64,000 bases of DNA from Cryobacterium inferilacus (GCF_019599185.1 NZ_JAIEUL010000011.1:1-64000); one strand, 5' to 3'. Counted from the first letter of the stretch, positions 34,963-44,631 are shown. Program-made: numbers and translations. The notes: generated by a model from the letters alone, not told the origin.

Positions 34963-36330
34963 TTGACTCACGACACCCCCCGCCCACCCAACGCCCAGAC
35001 TGTCCCCTCGCGTGGCAGCTACCGGGAAAAGCTGCGCATCGGCGCCATCCTGCGCAAGGAGACCGTCGGCGGCTTCCTGCTGGTCTTCGCCGCCGCCGTG
35101 GCACTGATCTGGGCCAACTCGCCCGCCTCGGAGAGCTACTTCGCCCTGCGCGACTTCCGGATCGGCTACGAACCGTGGCACCTGGAGCTGAGCCTGGGTG
35201 CCTGGGCGGCCGACGGGCTGCTGGCGATCTTCTTCTTCCTGGTGGGTCTGGAGCTCAAGAAGGAGTTTGTCGCCGGCGATCTGCGCTCCCCGTCACGGGC
35301 GATCGTGCCGGTCACCGCGGCGATGGGCGGCGTGGCCGTGCCCGCGCTGTTCTACGCCGGGGTCAACCTGGTCAGCCCCGAGACCCTGCGCGGCTGGGCC
35401 ATCCCCACCGCCACCGACATCGCCTTCGCGGTTGCGGTGCTGGCCATCGTGGGCTCGCACCTGCCCAGCGCCCTGCGCATCTTCCTGCTCACCCTGGCCG
35501 TGGTCGATGACCTGCTGGCGATCTCGATCATCGCCGTGTTCTACTCCGACGACGTGCAGTTCAGCCCGCTGCTGTTCGCCCTGATCCCACTGGCCCTGTA
35601 CACCTTCCTGGCCCAGAAGTACCGCAGGTTCTTCGCCGAGAAGGCCTGGTCGGCCTGGGTGATCCTGCTGCCGTTGGGCTTCGCGGTGTGGGCGCTCGTG
35701 CACGCCGGCGGCATCCACGCCACCGTGGCCGGTGTGCTGCTCGGCTTCGCCGTTCCAGTCATCCACCGTCGCACCGGCCCCGGCGTGGCCGCGACCGAGG
35801 GCCCCGGCCTGTCGGAGAACTTCGAGCACCGGTTCCGGCCGCTCTCGGCCGGGTTCGCCGTGCCGGTCTTCGCGTTCTTCTCCGCCGGGGTAACCGTGGG
35901 TGGCTGGGACGGCCTGGTCGGCGCCCTCACCGACCCCGTCGCGATCGGCATCATCGTGGGCCTCGTGCTCGGCAAGCCCGTCGGCATCGTGGGCACCACC
36001 TGGCTGATGACCAAGCTCACCCCGGTGAAGCTCGACCCGGCGCTGCGCTGGATCGACCTGGTCGGCGTCGCGATCCTCGCGGGCATCGGTTTCACGGTGT
36101 CGCTGCTCATCGCCGACCTGAGCTTCGCGGCCGGCGGCCTCACCAATGACCATGCCAAGGTGGGCATCCTGGTCGCCTCGATCACCGCCGCACTGCTGGC
36201 CTCGGTGATCCTGCGTGCCCGCAACCGCATCTACCGCCGCATCGAGCAGGCCGACGCTGTAGACACCGACCACGACGGCATCCCCGACGTCTACGAGCAG
36301 AGCGAGACCGACCGCACCACGGCGAACTGA
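34963..36330 (+). CDS. nhaA: Na+/H+ antiporter NhaA
   Basis: A 455-residue sodium/proton antiporter with about 12 membrane helices. The ion-binding aspartate pair is Asp182-Asp183 in AVVDDLLAI, and [14 protein letters not shown] is also conserved. TTG 34963 is the start, five bases after GGAG. It is longer than Escherichia NhaA (388). The extra C-terminal tail, inside the cell by the family topology, includes [12 protein letters not shown], which resembles a calcium-binding DxDxDG loop. Confidence 0.92.
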   Translation: MTHDTPRPPNAQTVPSRGSYREKLRIGAILRKETVGGFLLVFAAAVALIWANSPASESYFALRDFRIGYEPWHLELSLGAWAADGLLAIFFFLVGLELKKEFVAGDLRSPSRAIVPVTAAMGGVAVPALFYAGVNLVSPETLRGWAIPTATDIAFAVAVLAIVGSHLPSALRIFLLTLAVVDDLLAISIIAVFYSDDVQFSPLLFALIPLALYTFLAQKYRRFFAEKAWSAWVILLPLGFAVWALVHAGGIHATVAGVLLGFAVPVIHRRTGPGVAATEGPGLSENFEHRFRPLSAGFAVPVFAFFSAGVTVGGWDGLVGALTDPVAIGIIVGLVLGKPVGIVGTTWLMTKLTPVKLDPALRWIDLVGVAILAGIGFTVSLLIADLSFAAGGLTNDHAKVGILVASITAALLASVILRARNRIYRRIEQADAVDTDHDGIPDVYEQSETDRTTAN

Positions 36331-36346
36331 CCGACGCGCGGGTCGG

Positions 36347-36697
36347 CTATTCGTCGAGAGAGTACAGGCTCAGCGCGTTGCCGTCCGGGTCGGTGAAGTC
36401 GAAGTAGTCCACCACCCCCGGCACGTGCTCGAGCGGGCCGAGCGTGAGACCGAGCCCGGTGAGGCGCTCATACTCAGCGGATGCGTTCGGCACGCCGAGC
36501 CGCAGGGTGACCTGCGCGCCCGTGCGCTCCGGCGGTTCCTCGCTCAGTTGCAGCTCGAGGGGGCCCAGCTCGAGCTCGACCACGCCGGGGGCGGGTTCCA
36601 CCGCCGGGCCGGTGAGATCGAACACCCGCCGGTACCAGCTCTCGGCGGTCGTGAGGGAGCGCACGGGCAGTCCTACGGTCGCAGTCGTCACCTTCAT
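36347..36697 (-). CDS. VOC (glyoxalase/bleomycin resistance) family protein
   Basis: A 116-residue vicinal-oxygen-chelate protein with two beta-alpha-beta-beta-beta units: VGLPVRSLTTAESWYRRVF opens the first and VVDYFDFTDPDGNALSLYS closes the second. Members are metal-dependent isomerases or dioxygenases, or drug-binding proteins; the substrate is unknown. ATG 36697 is the usual family start, with ATG 36706 possible. It converges on nhaA across 16 bases. Confidence 0.82.
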   Translation of the reverse strand: MKVTTATVGLPVRSLTTAESWYRRVFDLTGPAVEPAPGVVELELGPLELQLSEEPPERTGAQVTLRLGVPNASAEYERLTGLGLTLGPLEHVPGVVDYFDFTDPDGNALSLYSLDE

Positions 36698-36782
36698 GGC
36701 ACCCATCACACCGTGGGTCGCTCCACCGCGCAAGGGAAGGCACGGGATTGCTGCGCCGGCGTGCGGCGCGCCTGCAGCGCCG

Positions 36783-38081
36783 CTACTCGTAGCGGAGCGA
36801 CTCGATCGGGTCCTGCCGTGCGGCGCGGAGCGCCGGGATAGTGCCGGCCAGGAACGCCAGGCCCATCACCACCAGGATGATCGTGGCCAGGGCCACCGGG
36901 TCGAACGCCACCAGGGTGAGACCGGGCAGGTCGGCGAGCAGGGTGTCGGCCAGGAGCGTGTTGGCGCCCAGTCCGGCCAGCATGCCCACGCCCACGCCGA
37001 TCGCGCTGCCCATCAGGCCGATGAACACGGCTTCCAGGCTGAACAGACCGAAGATCTTGCCGCCGCCCAGGCCCATGGCCTTCATCAGGCCGATCTCCCT
37101 GGTGCGTTCCTGCACGCTCATCAGCAGGGTGTTGACGATGCCGAAGCCGGCGGCCAGCAGGGCGATCACGGCGAACGCGTTGAGCACCAGCACGATGCCG
37201 TCGATGACGGCCTTGAACGAGCCGATCGCGTCTTCCACGGTGGTGCCGGTGTAGCCCAGGTCGGCCAGATCGGCCTTGAGCGCGGCCAGGTCGGCCTCTG
37301 GCCCGGTCGGGTCGAAACGCAGCACGGCCTGTGCGTAGCTGTCCTTGCTGGTCTCCGACAGACCCACGCTCTGGGCGTCGTAGAGCGCCTCGGTGAGCAC
37401 CTCGTTGGCGGTGAACGCCGTGGAGCCGACCAGGCCCTCCTCTGAGACGCCGACGATGGTGGCGGTGAGCTCGGACTGGGTGCCAGTGACGTCGGTGATG
37501 CCCAGGGTGAGCGTGGCACCGAGGGCGTCCGCGTCGTCCGTGAAGCCCAGGGCTGAGACGAACGAGACCGGGATCGCGACCTCGTACTCGCTGCCGGCCG
37601 GGTCGGGCTCTGCGCCCGCGGCGAGGTCCAATGCCATGCCGGGGATGAAGCTGCCCACGTTGGCCTCGTACGGAGTTCCGCCGTCGACCTGCACGAAGTC
37701 GGGGCTCACGCTCAGCTGCGGCTGCACGGAGAGCACACCGTCGACGTCACCGATGGTGTCGAGGTCGGCGGGGGTGAGGGCGACGAGGCTGGCCCCTGGC
37801 GCGCCGGGGGGCGCGTTCGGGGAGTCGATGGCCATGGCGTCCGGGTCGTACTCGACCGGGCCATCCGTCGTGTCTTCGGCCGCCTTGGTGACGGTGATGA
37901 CGTCGTCGGCGCCGATGGAGGCCACGGTCGTGTCGATGTACTGGTTGATGCCGGTGCCGACCCCGCTGGTGAGGGTGAGGGTGAAGGCACCGATGAAGAT
38001 CGAGAGCACCGTGAGGAGGGTGCGGGTCTTGCTGCGCAGGCTGTTCTTGATCGCCGAGCGGATCAGGTCGACGACGTTCAT
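36783..38081 (-). CDS. ABC transporter permease, MacB/FtsX type
   Basis: A 432-residue permease. One N-terminal helix (after NSLRSKTRTLLTVLSIFIGAF), a roughly 250-residue extracellular MacB-like domain, then three C-terminal helices form an FtsX domain. Its ATG overlaps the ATPase stop in an ATGA junction, so the two are coupled. Such pairs work as mechanotransmitters or exporters of peptides, antibiotics or lipoproteins. A divergent two-component system next to them probably regulates them. Confidence 0.9.
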   Translation of the reverse strand: MNVVDLIRSAIKNSLRSKTRTLLTVLSIFIGAFTLTLTSGVGTGINQYIDTTVASIGADDVITVTKAAEDTTDGPVEYDPDAMAIDSPNAPPGAPGASLVALTPADLDTIGDVDGVLSVQPQLSVSPDFVQVDGGTPYEANVGSFIPGMALDLAAGAEPDPAGSEYEVAIPVSFVSALGFTDDADALGATLTLGITDVTGTQSELTATIVGVSEEGLVGSTAFTANEVLTEALYDAQSVGLSETSKDSYAQAVLRFDPTGPEADLAALKADLADLGYTGTTVEDAIGSFKAVIDGIVLVLNAFAVIALLAAGFGIVNTLLMSVQERTREIGLMKAMGLGGGKIFGLFSLEAVFIGLMGSAIGVGVGMLAGLGANTLLADTLLADLPGLTLVAFDPVALATIILVVMGLAFLAGTIPALRAARQDPIESLRYE

Positions 38082-38815
38082 GCGCGCACCTCCGAAGGGG
38101 TCGTGGCCGATACCGGGGTGGCGGGCACCGCGGTGAGACTGTCGGTGATGAGGCCGTCGCGGATGTACACCCGGCGGTCGCAACGGGCGGCGAGGTCCTC
38201 GTCGTGGGTGACGATGATCAGGGTGATGCCCTTCTCCGTCTGCAGCGAGAAGAGGATGTCTTCGACCACCGCACCTGTGGCGGAGTCGAGGTTGCCGGTG
38301 GGCTCGTCGGCGAAGATGACACTCGGGTTGTTCACCAGGGCCCTGGCGATCACCACGCGCTGCTTCTGCCCGCCGGAGAGGTCGGTGGCCTTGTTCCTGG
38401 CCTTGTCGGCCAGCTCCAACTGCTCCAGGGCCGCCATGCCGCGGCGCTTGCGCTCTGCGCCGGAGACGCCGGCGATCTGCAGCGGCAGGGTCACATTGTC
38501 GAGCACGCTCGTGTTGGGGGTGAGGAAGAACTGCTGGAAGACGAAGCCGAAGGTCTCGTTGCGGGTCTGGTTGACGACCTTGCCACTCAGGGCGCTGGCG
38601 TCGCGGCCGCTGAGCTCGACGGATCCGGCGCTGGGGTTGTCGAGGAGTGCGAGCAGGTGCATCAGGGTGGACTTGCCCGACCCGCTCTTGCCGACGATGG
38701 CGATCGACTCGCCCTGGTGGATGTCGAGGGAGACGCCCTTGAGGGCATCGAACCGGGTGGCGCCGCGGCCGTACGACTTGTGTATGTCGCGGGCGGCGAG
38801 AATGGGCACGGTCAT
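38078..38815 (-). CDS. ABC transporter ATP-binding protein, MacB/LolD type
   Basis: A 245-residue ATPase. Walker A is GKSGSGKST (42-50), the signature LSGGQKQR starts at 147, Walker B is VIFADEP and the H-loop is VTHDED. The loop order and length match MacB/LolD-type ATPases that pair with FtsX permeases. ATG 38815 follows AGGAGA; a longer upstream frame is non-coding in character. It is the first gene of the pair and faces the sensor kinase gene. Confidence 0.93.
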   Translation of the reverse strand: MTVPILAARDIHKSYGRGATRFDALKGVSLDIHQGESIAIVGKSGSGKSTLMHLLALLDNPSAGSVELSGRDASALSGKVVNQTRNETFGFVFQQFFLTPNTSVLDNVTLPLQIAGVSGAERKRRGMAALEQLELADKARNKATDLSGGQKQRVVIARALVNNPSVIFADEPTGNLDSATGAVVEDILFSLQTEKGITLIIVTHDEDLAARCDRRVYIRDGLITDSLTAVPATPVSATTPSEVRA

Positions 38816-39162
38816 GGGTGGGGTCTCCTGGCTGAGGCGCTGACTGAGGCGGGTGCTGCGGGATGCGGGTGCGACGGGAGGCGGAAGCCGCGGGTTGGCG
38901 TGCCGGCCGGACCGATTCACGTCGAACCGGTCCACCAGCACGACTCCAGTCTCGCGGGGCGTGCCCGCCCTGGCATCCTCCCGCCGTGGCAACCTCCGCG
39001 TACCGCGCTGGTCACCGTTTCGACAGCTGCGTCACCTGAAGTACCACGAACGCGGTACGCCGAGCACCCACGCTCGCGGGCAGACGGCGCCCGGATCGGT
39101 TGACAGAATGGGCTCAGGCCCGATTCTGCGCGGGCGGCCCGACTCGCGGGCGGGAGGACGAC

Positions 39163-40416
39163 ATGCACAACCAACCCGATCAGGCCGAGCGTGACTTCTC
39201 GCCGCTGTCGCGATTGCCCGCCTGGCTGCGCCACACGATCCTGGTGGTGCTCGTCGTTGGCCCGAGTTTCGCCCGCACCGAGCTCGGCGGCAACATCACC
39301 TCCAGCCCCGCGGCCGCCCTGCTGGTGCTCGTCTCGGTGGGCTCTGTGCTGCTGCGTCAGCGGGCACCGCTGGTGGGCGCATCCGCTGCCGTGCTGGCCT
39401 GCGTGCTCGGCCTGGCGGTGGACGGCCCAGTCGTCACCTACCTGATCGCCGTGTTGATCGGGGTGTTCGCGGTGGCCCGCTGGTTGTCCCGCCGCACCTC
39501 GCTGATCTTCTCCGGCCTCACCGTCGTGCTGATCGGCGCCGCCACCCTCGTGTTCCTGGACTCGTCCTGGCACGATGCCCGCGCGATGCTGCAGCTGGCC
39601 GCGTTCGTGGGGTTCGCCACCGCCGCCGGCGACGCCAACCGGTCGCACGCCGCGTATATCCGAGGCATCACCGAGCGCGCCCGCCGCGCCGAGGAGACCA
39701 AGGAGGCCGAGGCCCTGCGCCGGGTGGCAGAGGAGCGCCTGCGCATCGCGCGCGACCTGCACGACCTGCTCGCGCACCAGATCGCGGTGATCAACCTGCA
39801 CTCCAGCGTGGCCTCGCAGGCACTTCCGGAGCGGCCGGCCGATGCCGAACAGTCGCTGGCCACCATCCGTGCAGCGGCCCGCACCGTTCTCGGCGAGATC
39901 GGCAGCCTGCTCTCGGTGCTGCGGGCCACGGATGCCGACGGGGGCGGACTCTCGACCGCGCCGGTCGCCGGGCTCGCCGACCTCGAACCGCTACTGATCG
40001 ACTTCGAACGCAGCGGCCTGAGCGTGGACAACCGGGTGGTCGGTTCCCCCCGGCCGCTGTCGGGCGCCGCGGACATGGTCGCCTACCGGGTGGTGCAGGA
40101 GGCCCTCACCAACGCCCACAAGCACGGCGCTGACCACACCGCGCTGCTGCACCTGGACTACCAGCCGGACGCCCTGGAGATCACCGTGACCAACACCGTC
40201 GATCCGCAGCCGCGCGCCGGCTCGACGGCGGCCCCGGTCGCGCCCGCCCCGGTCACGCCGGCCGGCGACGGGCACGGTCTGCTCGGCGCCCGCGAGCGGG
40301 TCGGCTCCGTCGGCGGCCGGCTCACTGCCGCCAGGGGGCCCGGTCCGGTGTTCCGGTTCACCGCGTGGCTGCCCACCGAACCCGCTCTCGATCCCCAACC
40401 GAATGGTGCCTCATGA
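39163..40416 (+). CDS. Two-component sensor histidine kinase (DesK/NarL group)
   Basis: A 417-residue membrane kinase. About five membrane helices (25-155) are followed by a coiled coil and the HisKA_3 box ARDLHDLLAHQIAV, with phospho-acceptor His200. The HATPase has VVQEALTNAHKHG and GHGLLGARERV. ATG 39163 follows GGGAGGA. The stop overlaps the response-regulator start by four bases. With little extracellular sequence, it probably senses membrane perturbation, and the adjacent ABC pair is the likely target. Confidence 0.92.
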   Translation: MHNQPDQAERDFSPLSRLPAWLRHTILVVLVVGPSFARTELGGNITSSPAAALLVLVSVGSVLLRQRAPLVGASAAVLACVLGLAVDGPVVTYLIAVLIGVFAVARWLSRRTSLIFSGLTVVLIGAATLVFLDSSWHDARAMLQLAAFVGFATAAGDANRSHAAYIRGITERARRAEETKEAEALRRVAEERLRIARDLHDLLAHQIAVINLHSSVASQALPERPADAEQSLATIRAAARTVLGEIGSLLSVLRATDADGGGLSTAPVAGLADLEPLLIDFERSGLSVDNRVVGSPRPLSGAADMVAYRVVQEALTNAHKHGADHTALLHLDYQPDALEITVTNTVDPQPRAGSTAAPVAPAPVTPAGDGHGLLGARERVGSVGGRLTAARGPGPVFRFTAWLPTEPALDPQPNGAS

Positions 40417-41084
40417 TCTCAGTGGTCCTCGCCGACGACCAGTCCCTGATCCGCACGGCCGTGGCCGAGCTCGTCTCGCACGAAGAGGGCTTCACCGTGG
40501 CCGGGCAGGCCGGCAACGGCCGGGAAGCCGTGGACCTGGTGCGGCGCACCCGACCGGACATCGTGCTGATGGACATCCGAATGCCGGTGATGGACGGCAT
40601 CCAGGCGACCGCGGCGATCTGCGCCGATCCGGCGCTGGCCGGCACCCGCATCATCGTGCTCACCACCTTCGAGGAGGACGAGTACGTGCTGCAGGCCCTG
40701 CGGGCCGGGGCCAGCGGCTTCGTCGGCAAGGGCACGGAGGCGGCCGACCTGATGAACGCCATCCGCACCGTGCACGGCGGTGACGCCCTGCTCTCGCCGC
40801 GGGCCACGAAGGCCCTGATCGACCGGTACACCGCACCGGTACAGCCCGCCGCGCCGGTGGCGCCGCCCGCGCTGGCGCTGCTCACCGAGCGGGAAATGGA
40901 GATCCTGCTGCTGGTGGGCAGGGGTCAGGCCAACGGGCAGATCGCCGACGAGCTGGTGATCTCGCCGCACACCGCCAAAACCCACGTGAACCGCATGATG
41001 ACCAAGCTCGGCGCACACGACCGGGCCCAGCTGGTGATCATCGCCTACGAGTCCGGCCTGCTGGTCCCCGGCGCGCACCCCTGA
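40413..41084 (+). CDS. LuxR/NarL-family response regulator
   Basis: A 223-residue regulator with an N-terminal receiver (acidic pocket Asp9-Asp10, phosphorylation site Asp54 in VLMDIRMP, Thr in VLTTFEED) and a C-terminal LuxR helix-turn-helix (LTEREMEILLLVGRGQANGQIADELVIS region). Its ATG overlaps the kinase stop (ATGA). It should bind upstream of the ABC operon and perhaps its own promoter in the 348-base divergent gap (38816-39162), in which I see no clear repeated site. Confidence 0.93.
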   Translation: MISVVLADDQSLIRTAVAELVSHEEGFTVAGQAGNGREAVDLVRRTRPDIVLMDIRMPVMDGIQATAAICADPALAGTRIIVLTTFEEDEYVLQALRAGASGFVGKGTEAADLMNAIRTVHGGDALLSPRATKALIDRYTAPVQPAAPVAPPALALLTEREMEILLLVGRGQANGQIADELVISPHTAKTHVNRMMTKLGAHDRAQLVIIAYESGLLVPGAHP

Positions 41085-41098
41085 AACCGCGAACTGAA

Positions 41099-41671
41099 CT
41101 ACCGGTAGTGCCGCTCGCCGCGGGCGGCCTTCTCCACGACGTCCCGGATGCGCGCGGCGCGAACCGCGGGCGTCTTGATGTTGGCCAGCCGGAAGTAGAT
41201 CTGGAAGCGGTCCACCTTCGCGAGCGACGCCAGGTACGCGGCGGCAACCGGGTCGGCGTCCAGGGCCGCCTGCAGGTCCGGCGGCGCCACGGCGTCCCGC
41301 ATCCGGTAGGCCGCGTCCCAGCGGCCATCGGCCTTGGCCCGCTCCACCTCGGCGAGGCCGGCCGGCCGCATCCGCCCCTCGTCGATCAGCCGGGCCACGT
41401 GCTCCCGGTTGATCTGCGACCACGGGCTGTTCTTCCGCCGGGGCGAGAAGCCCTGCAGGGTGTAGTCGTCGTCGAGCCGGCTGGTCTGACCGTCGATCCA
41501 GCCGTAGCAGAGCGCCACATCCAGGGCCTCTGACCAGGTCATTCCCGGCGCCGTCGAGTTCTTCTTGCGCAGCTTCAGGCGCACGCCGCCCACGTCGGGC
41601 TCACCGGCGAGGTAGGCCTCCCACTCCAGGACGGTGACGTCGAGGATGATCCGGTCCTGCATTCCCACCAT
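41099..41671 (-). CDS. YdeI/OmpD-associated family protein
   Basis: A 190-residue protein of the YdeI group: ALDVALCYGWIDGQTSRLDDDY and FSPRRKNSPWSQINREHVARL are the hallmark, and the C terminus has the helical domain with FRLANIKTPAVRAARI. The molecular role is not established. ATG 41671 has no ribosome site, but TAAAAT (41678-41683 on the minus strand) lies six bases before it, fitting a leaderless message that begins at the start codon. Confidence 0.85.
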   Translation of the reverse strand: MVGMQDRIILDVTVLEWEAYLAGEPDVGGVRLKLRKKNSTAPGMTWSEALDVALCYGWIDGQTSRLDDDYTLQGFSPRRKNSPWSQINREHVARLIDEGRMRPAGLAEVERAKADGRWDAAYRMRDAVAPPDLQAALDADPVAAAYLASLAKVDRFQIYFRLANIKTPAVRAARIRDVVEKAARGERHYR

Positions 41672-41837
41672 GCGCCGATTTTACCGGCGATCCCGTCCGG
41701 CGCCACCGCGCCGGCGCTGCGGATGTCGATGGCCGATGTTGATGGCCGCTGTGACGTTTCCCACCCGGCACCCGACATAGCTGTACCGACCCGGCCGCAC
41801 GGAGGCCGTCGGCCCGATCAACGAATGCGAGACACCC

Positions 41838-41984
41838 ATGTTCATGCGCTACCTCATGCCCATCCTGCTCGGCTTCGCCGCCAAGCAGCTCAAGAAGAAC
41901 TCCGCCGCGAAGAAGGGCACGGGCGCCGGTGGGCGCACGTCCCGCACCAGCCGGGCCGGTGCCGGCACGGCGCGCCGCCGCTAG
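41838..41984 (+). CDS. Small basic protein (48 aa)
   Basis: A 48-codon frame: a short hydrophobic stretch (YLMPILLGFAAKQL), then a Lys/Arg/Ser/Gly-rich tail ending in four arginines. It could be a membrane-bound small protein or bind nucleic acid. The ribosome site is weak. It is supported by its third-position GC and isolated position in an otherwise empty gap, but I know no family. Confidence 0.5.
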   Translation: MFMRYLMPILLGFAAKQLKKNSAAKKGTGAGGRTSRTSRAGAGTARRR

Positions 41985-42021
41985 AGCCGTTCGGTCGGGC
42001 GGGGCCGACTCGGCGCCAGAT

Positions 42022-43050
42022 TCACGGCGCCAGGGTCAGGTCCCGCACCGATCCGCGCTCCACCAGCTCGACATCCATCACCGTCTCGTTCGTGGGCACA
42101 CCGTCAGAGTGCATACTCAGCAGCAGCAGTTCGACCGCGCGGGTGGCCTTGGCGGTCAGGTCCTGGGTCACGGTGGTCAGCTGCGGCGAGACGTAGGTGG
42201 CCAGGTCGAGGTTGTCGAACCCCACCACCGACAGGTCGGCCGGAACATCCCGGCCGGCCGCGCGCACCCCCTCCATGATGCCCGCCGCGAGCAGGTCAGC
42301 CGTGGCGAACACCGCGGTGACATCCGGGTGCTGGTCGCTGAGCAGGCGACCGGCCTCGATGCCGTTCGCGTGCGCCACGTCGGTGGCCACGATGAGGGCG
42401 TCGTCGACGGGCAGGCCGGCCTCCCGCAGCGCCTTGCGGTAGCCGTTGTAGCGCTCCTTGACCACGCCGCGCTCGGTGATCCTGGGCCCGACGAAGGCGA
42501 TCCGGGTGTGGCCCTTCTCGATCAGGTGCCGGGTGGCGAGATAGCCGCCCTTCCGGTCGTTGAGGCGCACATTCATCAACTCGGAGTTCTTCTCGTAGCT
42601 GTCCAGCACCACCAGGGCGGTGTCCAAGGTGGCACGCATCGCCCGGATCTGACTGTCCAGGAAGCCGATGAAGACGGCGCCGTCGAGGTTCCAGGAGCGT
42701 AACGCGGCCGTCACCGAGGCCGGATCGTTCGAGGGGATGCTGCGCAGCAGCACGTAGTAGCCGTGCTCCTGCAGCATCCGCTCGATGACACCGATGACGG
42801 CCACGTTATGCGGGCTCACCAGCACATTGCTGCCCTCTGAGTCGGGCAGGAGCACCCCGACCAGACGCGATGACCTGGCCACCAGGCTGCGCGCGGTGGC
42901 GCTGGGCACATAGTCGAGCTTCTCGGCGATCGCGCGCACCTTGTCGACCGTCGCCTGGGACACCTTGCCGTAGCGACCGTTGATCACGTTCGACACCGTC
43001 ATGACGGTCGTGCCCGCCTCCTGGGCAATGTCCTTGAGCGTGACCGCCAC
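42022..43050 (-). CDS. LacI-family regulator of the alpha-glucoside operon
   Basis: A 342-residue regulator. The helix-turn-helix is VTLKDIAQEAGTTVMTVSNVINGRYGKVS, followed by the hinge and a periplasmic-binding-like domain ending VVGFDNLDLATYVSPQLTTV. GTG 43050 is chosen because GAGAGGTGAG stands at the right distance upstream. It is divergent from a sugar ABC/GH31 operon and is probably its repressor, acting at the operator-like sequence at 43175-43192. The effector is probably an alpha-glucoside. Confidence 0.9.
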   Translation of the reverse strand: MAVTLKDIAQEAGTTVMTVSNVINGRYGKVSQATVDKVRAIAEKLDYVPSATARSLVARSSRLVGVLLPDSEGSNVLVSPHNVAVIGVIERMLQEHGYYVLLRSIPSNDPASVTAALRSWNLDGAVFIGFLDSQIRAMRATLDTALVVLDSYEKNSELMNVRLNDRKGGYLATRHLIEKGHTRIAFVGPRITERGVVKERYNGYRKALREAGLPVDDALIVATDVAHANGIEAGRLLSDQHPDVTAVFATADLLAAGIMEGVRAAGRDVPADLSVVGFDNLDLATYVSPQLTTVTQDLTAKATRAVELLLLSMHSDGVPTNETVMDVELVERGSVRDLTLAP

Positions 43051-43141
43051 AGCACTCACCTCTCGAGTCGACCGCACCGCGATACCGGCGCACCCCAGTT
43101 TAGGCAGTCGGCGACCGGACGGACCCGCGGTCACGAAATAT

Positions 43142-43192
43142 TTGACAGCCCCGATCCGGGCTGATAACTTCACGAGGTATAACGCTAAACCT
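43142..43192 (+). promoter_or_regulatory. Promoter and LacI-type operator of the second sugar operon
   Basis: TTGACA (43142-43147) and TAACTT (43165-43170) are 17 bases apart. Just downstream, AGGTATAAC followed by GCTAAACCT (43175-43192) is a palindrome with two mismatches centred on CG, the LacI/GalR pattern. Its position over the start region fits repression. Confidence 0.6.
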
Positions 43193-43235
43193 TCGGAGCG
43201 GGCAGCCGCTCAGGGTTCGGTGTTCCCCCTCGACA

Positions 43236-43256
43236 ACCCCGCCTCCCTGGCGGGGT
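43236..43256 (+). promoter_or_regulatory. Leader hairpin before the binding protein gene
   Basis: ACCCCGCC (43236-43243) and GGCGGGGT (43249-43256) form a perfect 8-bp stem with a TCCCT loop, ending 16 bases before the AAGGAG ribosome site region. It may protect the 5' end of the message. Confidence 0.55.
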
Positions 43257-43280
43257 GTCCTCGAAGATAAAGGAGTCTTC

Positions 43281-44558
43281 ATGCGCCACCGAACCCACCT
43301 CGTGTCCGGCCTCGCCGTGATCGCGGCCGTCGGCCTTCTGGCCACCGGATGCAGCAGTTCACCGACAACCGCCCCCGCCGAGTCCGCGGCGGAGTCGACC
43401 GAGGCGCCGGTGCGCGCCGACGCCGACCTGGTGATCTGGACCTCCCAGGAGCAGGCCACCATGCTCAAGCCGTTCGCCGCCACCTTCGGCGAGGAGAACG
43501 GCATCTCGGTGGAGGTGCAGGCCATCAGCGGCGAACTGCGCGCCACCTACGTCACCGCCACCAATTCCGGCAAGGGCCCTGACATCCTGGTGACCGCCAG
43601 CGACGCCATCGGCAACCTCGTGCAGAACGACGCCATCGACCCGCTCAACCTGTCGGCAGAGCAGCTCGGCAAGTACCAGGGTGTGGCCGTGAACGCGATG
43701 ACCTACAACAACCAGGTCTACGGTGTGCCGTACGCGATCGACAACGTCGCCCTGTTCCGCAACACCGACCTCGTCGCCGAGGTGCCCGCCACCATCGAGG
43801 ACCTCGTCGCCACCGGCCAGCAGCTCGTCGACGCCGGCACCGTGGCGAACGTGCTCTCCCTGCCGGTCGGCCAGAACGGCGACTCGTACCACCTGCAGCC
43901 GCTGTTCACCGGAGCCGGCGGCTACCTGTTCGGCACGAACGCCGACGGCACGTACAACCCCGACGACCTCGGCCTGGATTCGCCGGAGTCCATCGCCGCG
44001 ATGACCAAGGTGCAGGAGCTCGCCAACCAGGGCGTGCTCACCACCTCCATCGACGCCGACAACAGCATCTCCCTCTTCGCCGAGGGCAAGACCCCGTTCA
44101 TGGTCTCGGGCGGATGGGCCATCGAGGCTCTCACCGAAGCCGGCCTGAACTACGAGATCACCGCGGTTCCCGGCTTCACCGGCGGCACCGCCAAGCCGTT
44201 CGTGGGCGTGCAGGGCATGTACATCTCGGCCAAGGCCACGAACAAGTCGTTCGCGCAGGAGTTCGTGACCAACTTCATCGGCAGCGACGTCGACACCTCC
44301 CTCGCGTTCAGCGAGGCCAACGGACGACCGTCAGCCGTGACCGAGGCCTTCGTGCAGCAGTCCGAGACGAACGCCGACATCAAGGGCCTCGGCGACGCCG
44401 GCGTCCTCGGCCAGCCGAGCCCGACCTTCCCGGCCATGGCCGTGGTCTGGGACCCGCTGAGCAAGGCCGAGGCGGCCATCATCGGTGGCGCAGACCCGAC
44501 GACGACCCTGCAGGGCGCCGCCGCAACCATCCGTCAGCAGATCGCAGACGCCAACTAA
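43281..44558 (+). CDS. Sugar ABC transporter substrate-binding lipoprotein (MalE-like)
   Basis: A 425-residue maltose-type binding protein. The signal peptide ends LLATGC with Cys24 as lipidation site, then a Ser/Thr/Ala/Glu linker. The mature fold has LVIWTSQEQA, VYGVPYAIDNVALFRNTDL, TPFMVSGGWAI and KPFVGVQGMYISAKA, which match the MalE group. ATG 43281 follows AAAGGAG. It heads an operon with MalF- and MalG-like permeases and a GH31 enzyme; alpha-linked gluco-oligosaccharides are the probable ligand. Confidence 0.92.
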   Translation: MRHRTHLVSGLAVIAAVGLLATGCSSSPTTAPAESAAESTEAPVRADADLVIWTSQEQATMLKPFAATFGEENGISVEVQAISGELRATYVTATNSGKGPDILVTASDAIGNLVQNDAIDPLNLSAEQLGKYQGVAVNAMTYNNQVYGVPYAIDNVALFRNTDLVAEVPATIEDLVATGQQLVDAGTVANVLSLPVGQNGDSYHLQPLFTGAGGYLFGTNADGTYNPDDLGLDSPESIAAMTKVQELANQGVLTTSIDADNSISLFAEGKTPFMVSGGWAIEALTEAGLNYEITAVPGFTGGTAKPFVGVQGMYISAKATNKSFAQEFVTNFIGSDVDTSLAFSEANGRPSAVTEAFVQQSETNADIKGLGDAGVLGQPSPTFPAMAVVWDPLSKAEAAIIGGADPTTTLQGAAATIRQQIADAN

Positions 44559-44571
44559 GAGACCCCCGCGA

Positions 44572-44602
44572 CCGGTGCGGGCGCCCTCGGGGCCCGCACC
44601 GG
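44572..44602 (+). promoter_or_regulatory. Intergenic hairpin between binding protein and permease
   Basis: CCGGTGCGGGC (44572-44582) and GCCCGCACCGG (44592-44602) form a perfect 11-bp stem with a 9-base loop and no T tract. It occupies the same place as the hairpin at 2759-2790 in the first sugar operon and probably has the same role in keeping binding protein in excess. Confidence 0.7.
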
Positions 44603-44631
44603 ACGCTTCCGCCTTGAAGGGGCGACGCGCT

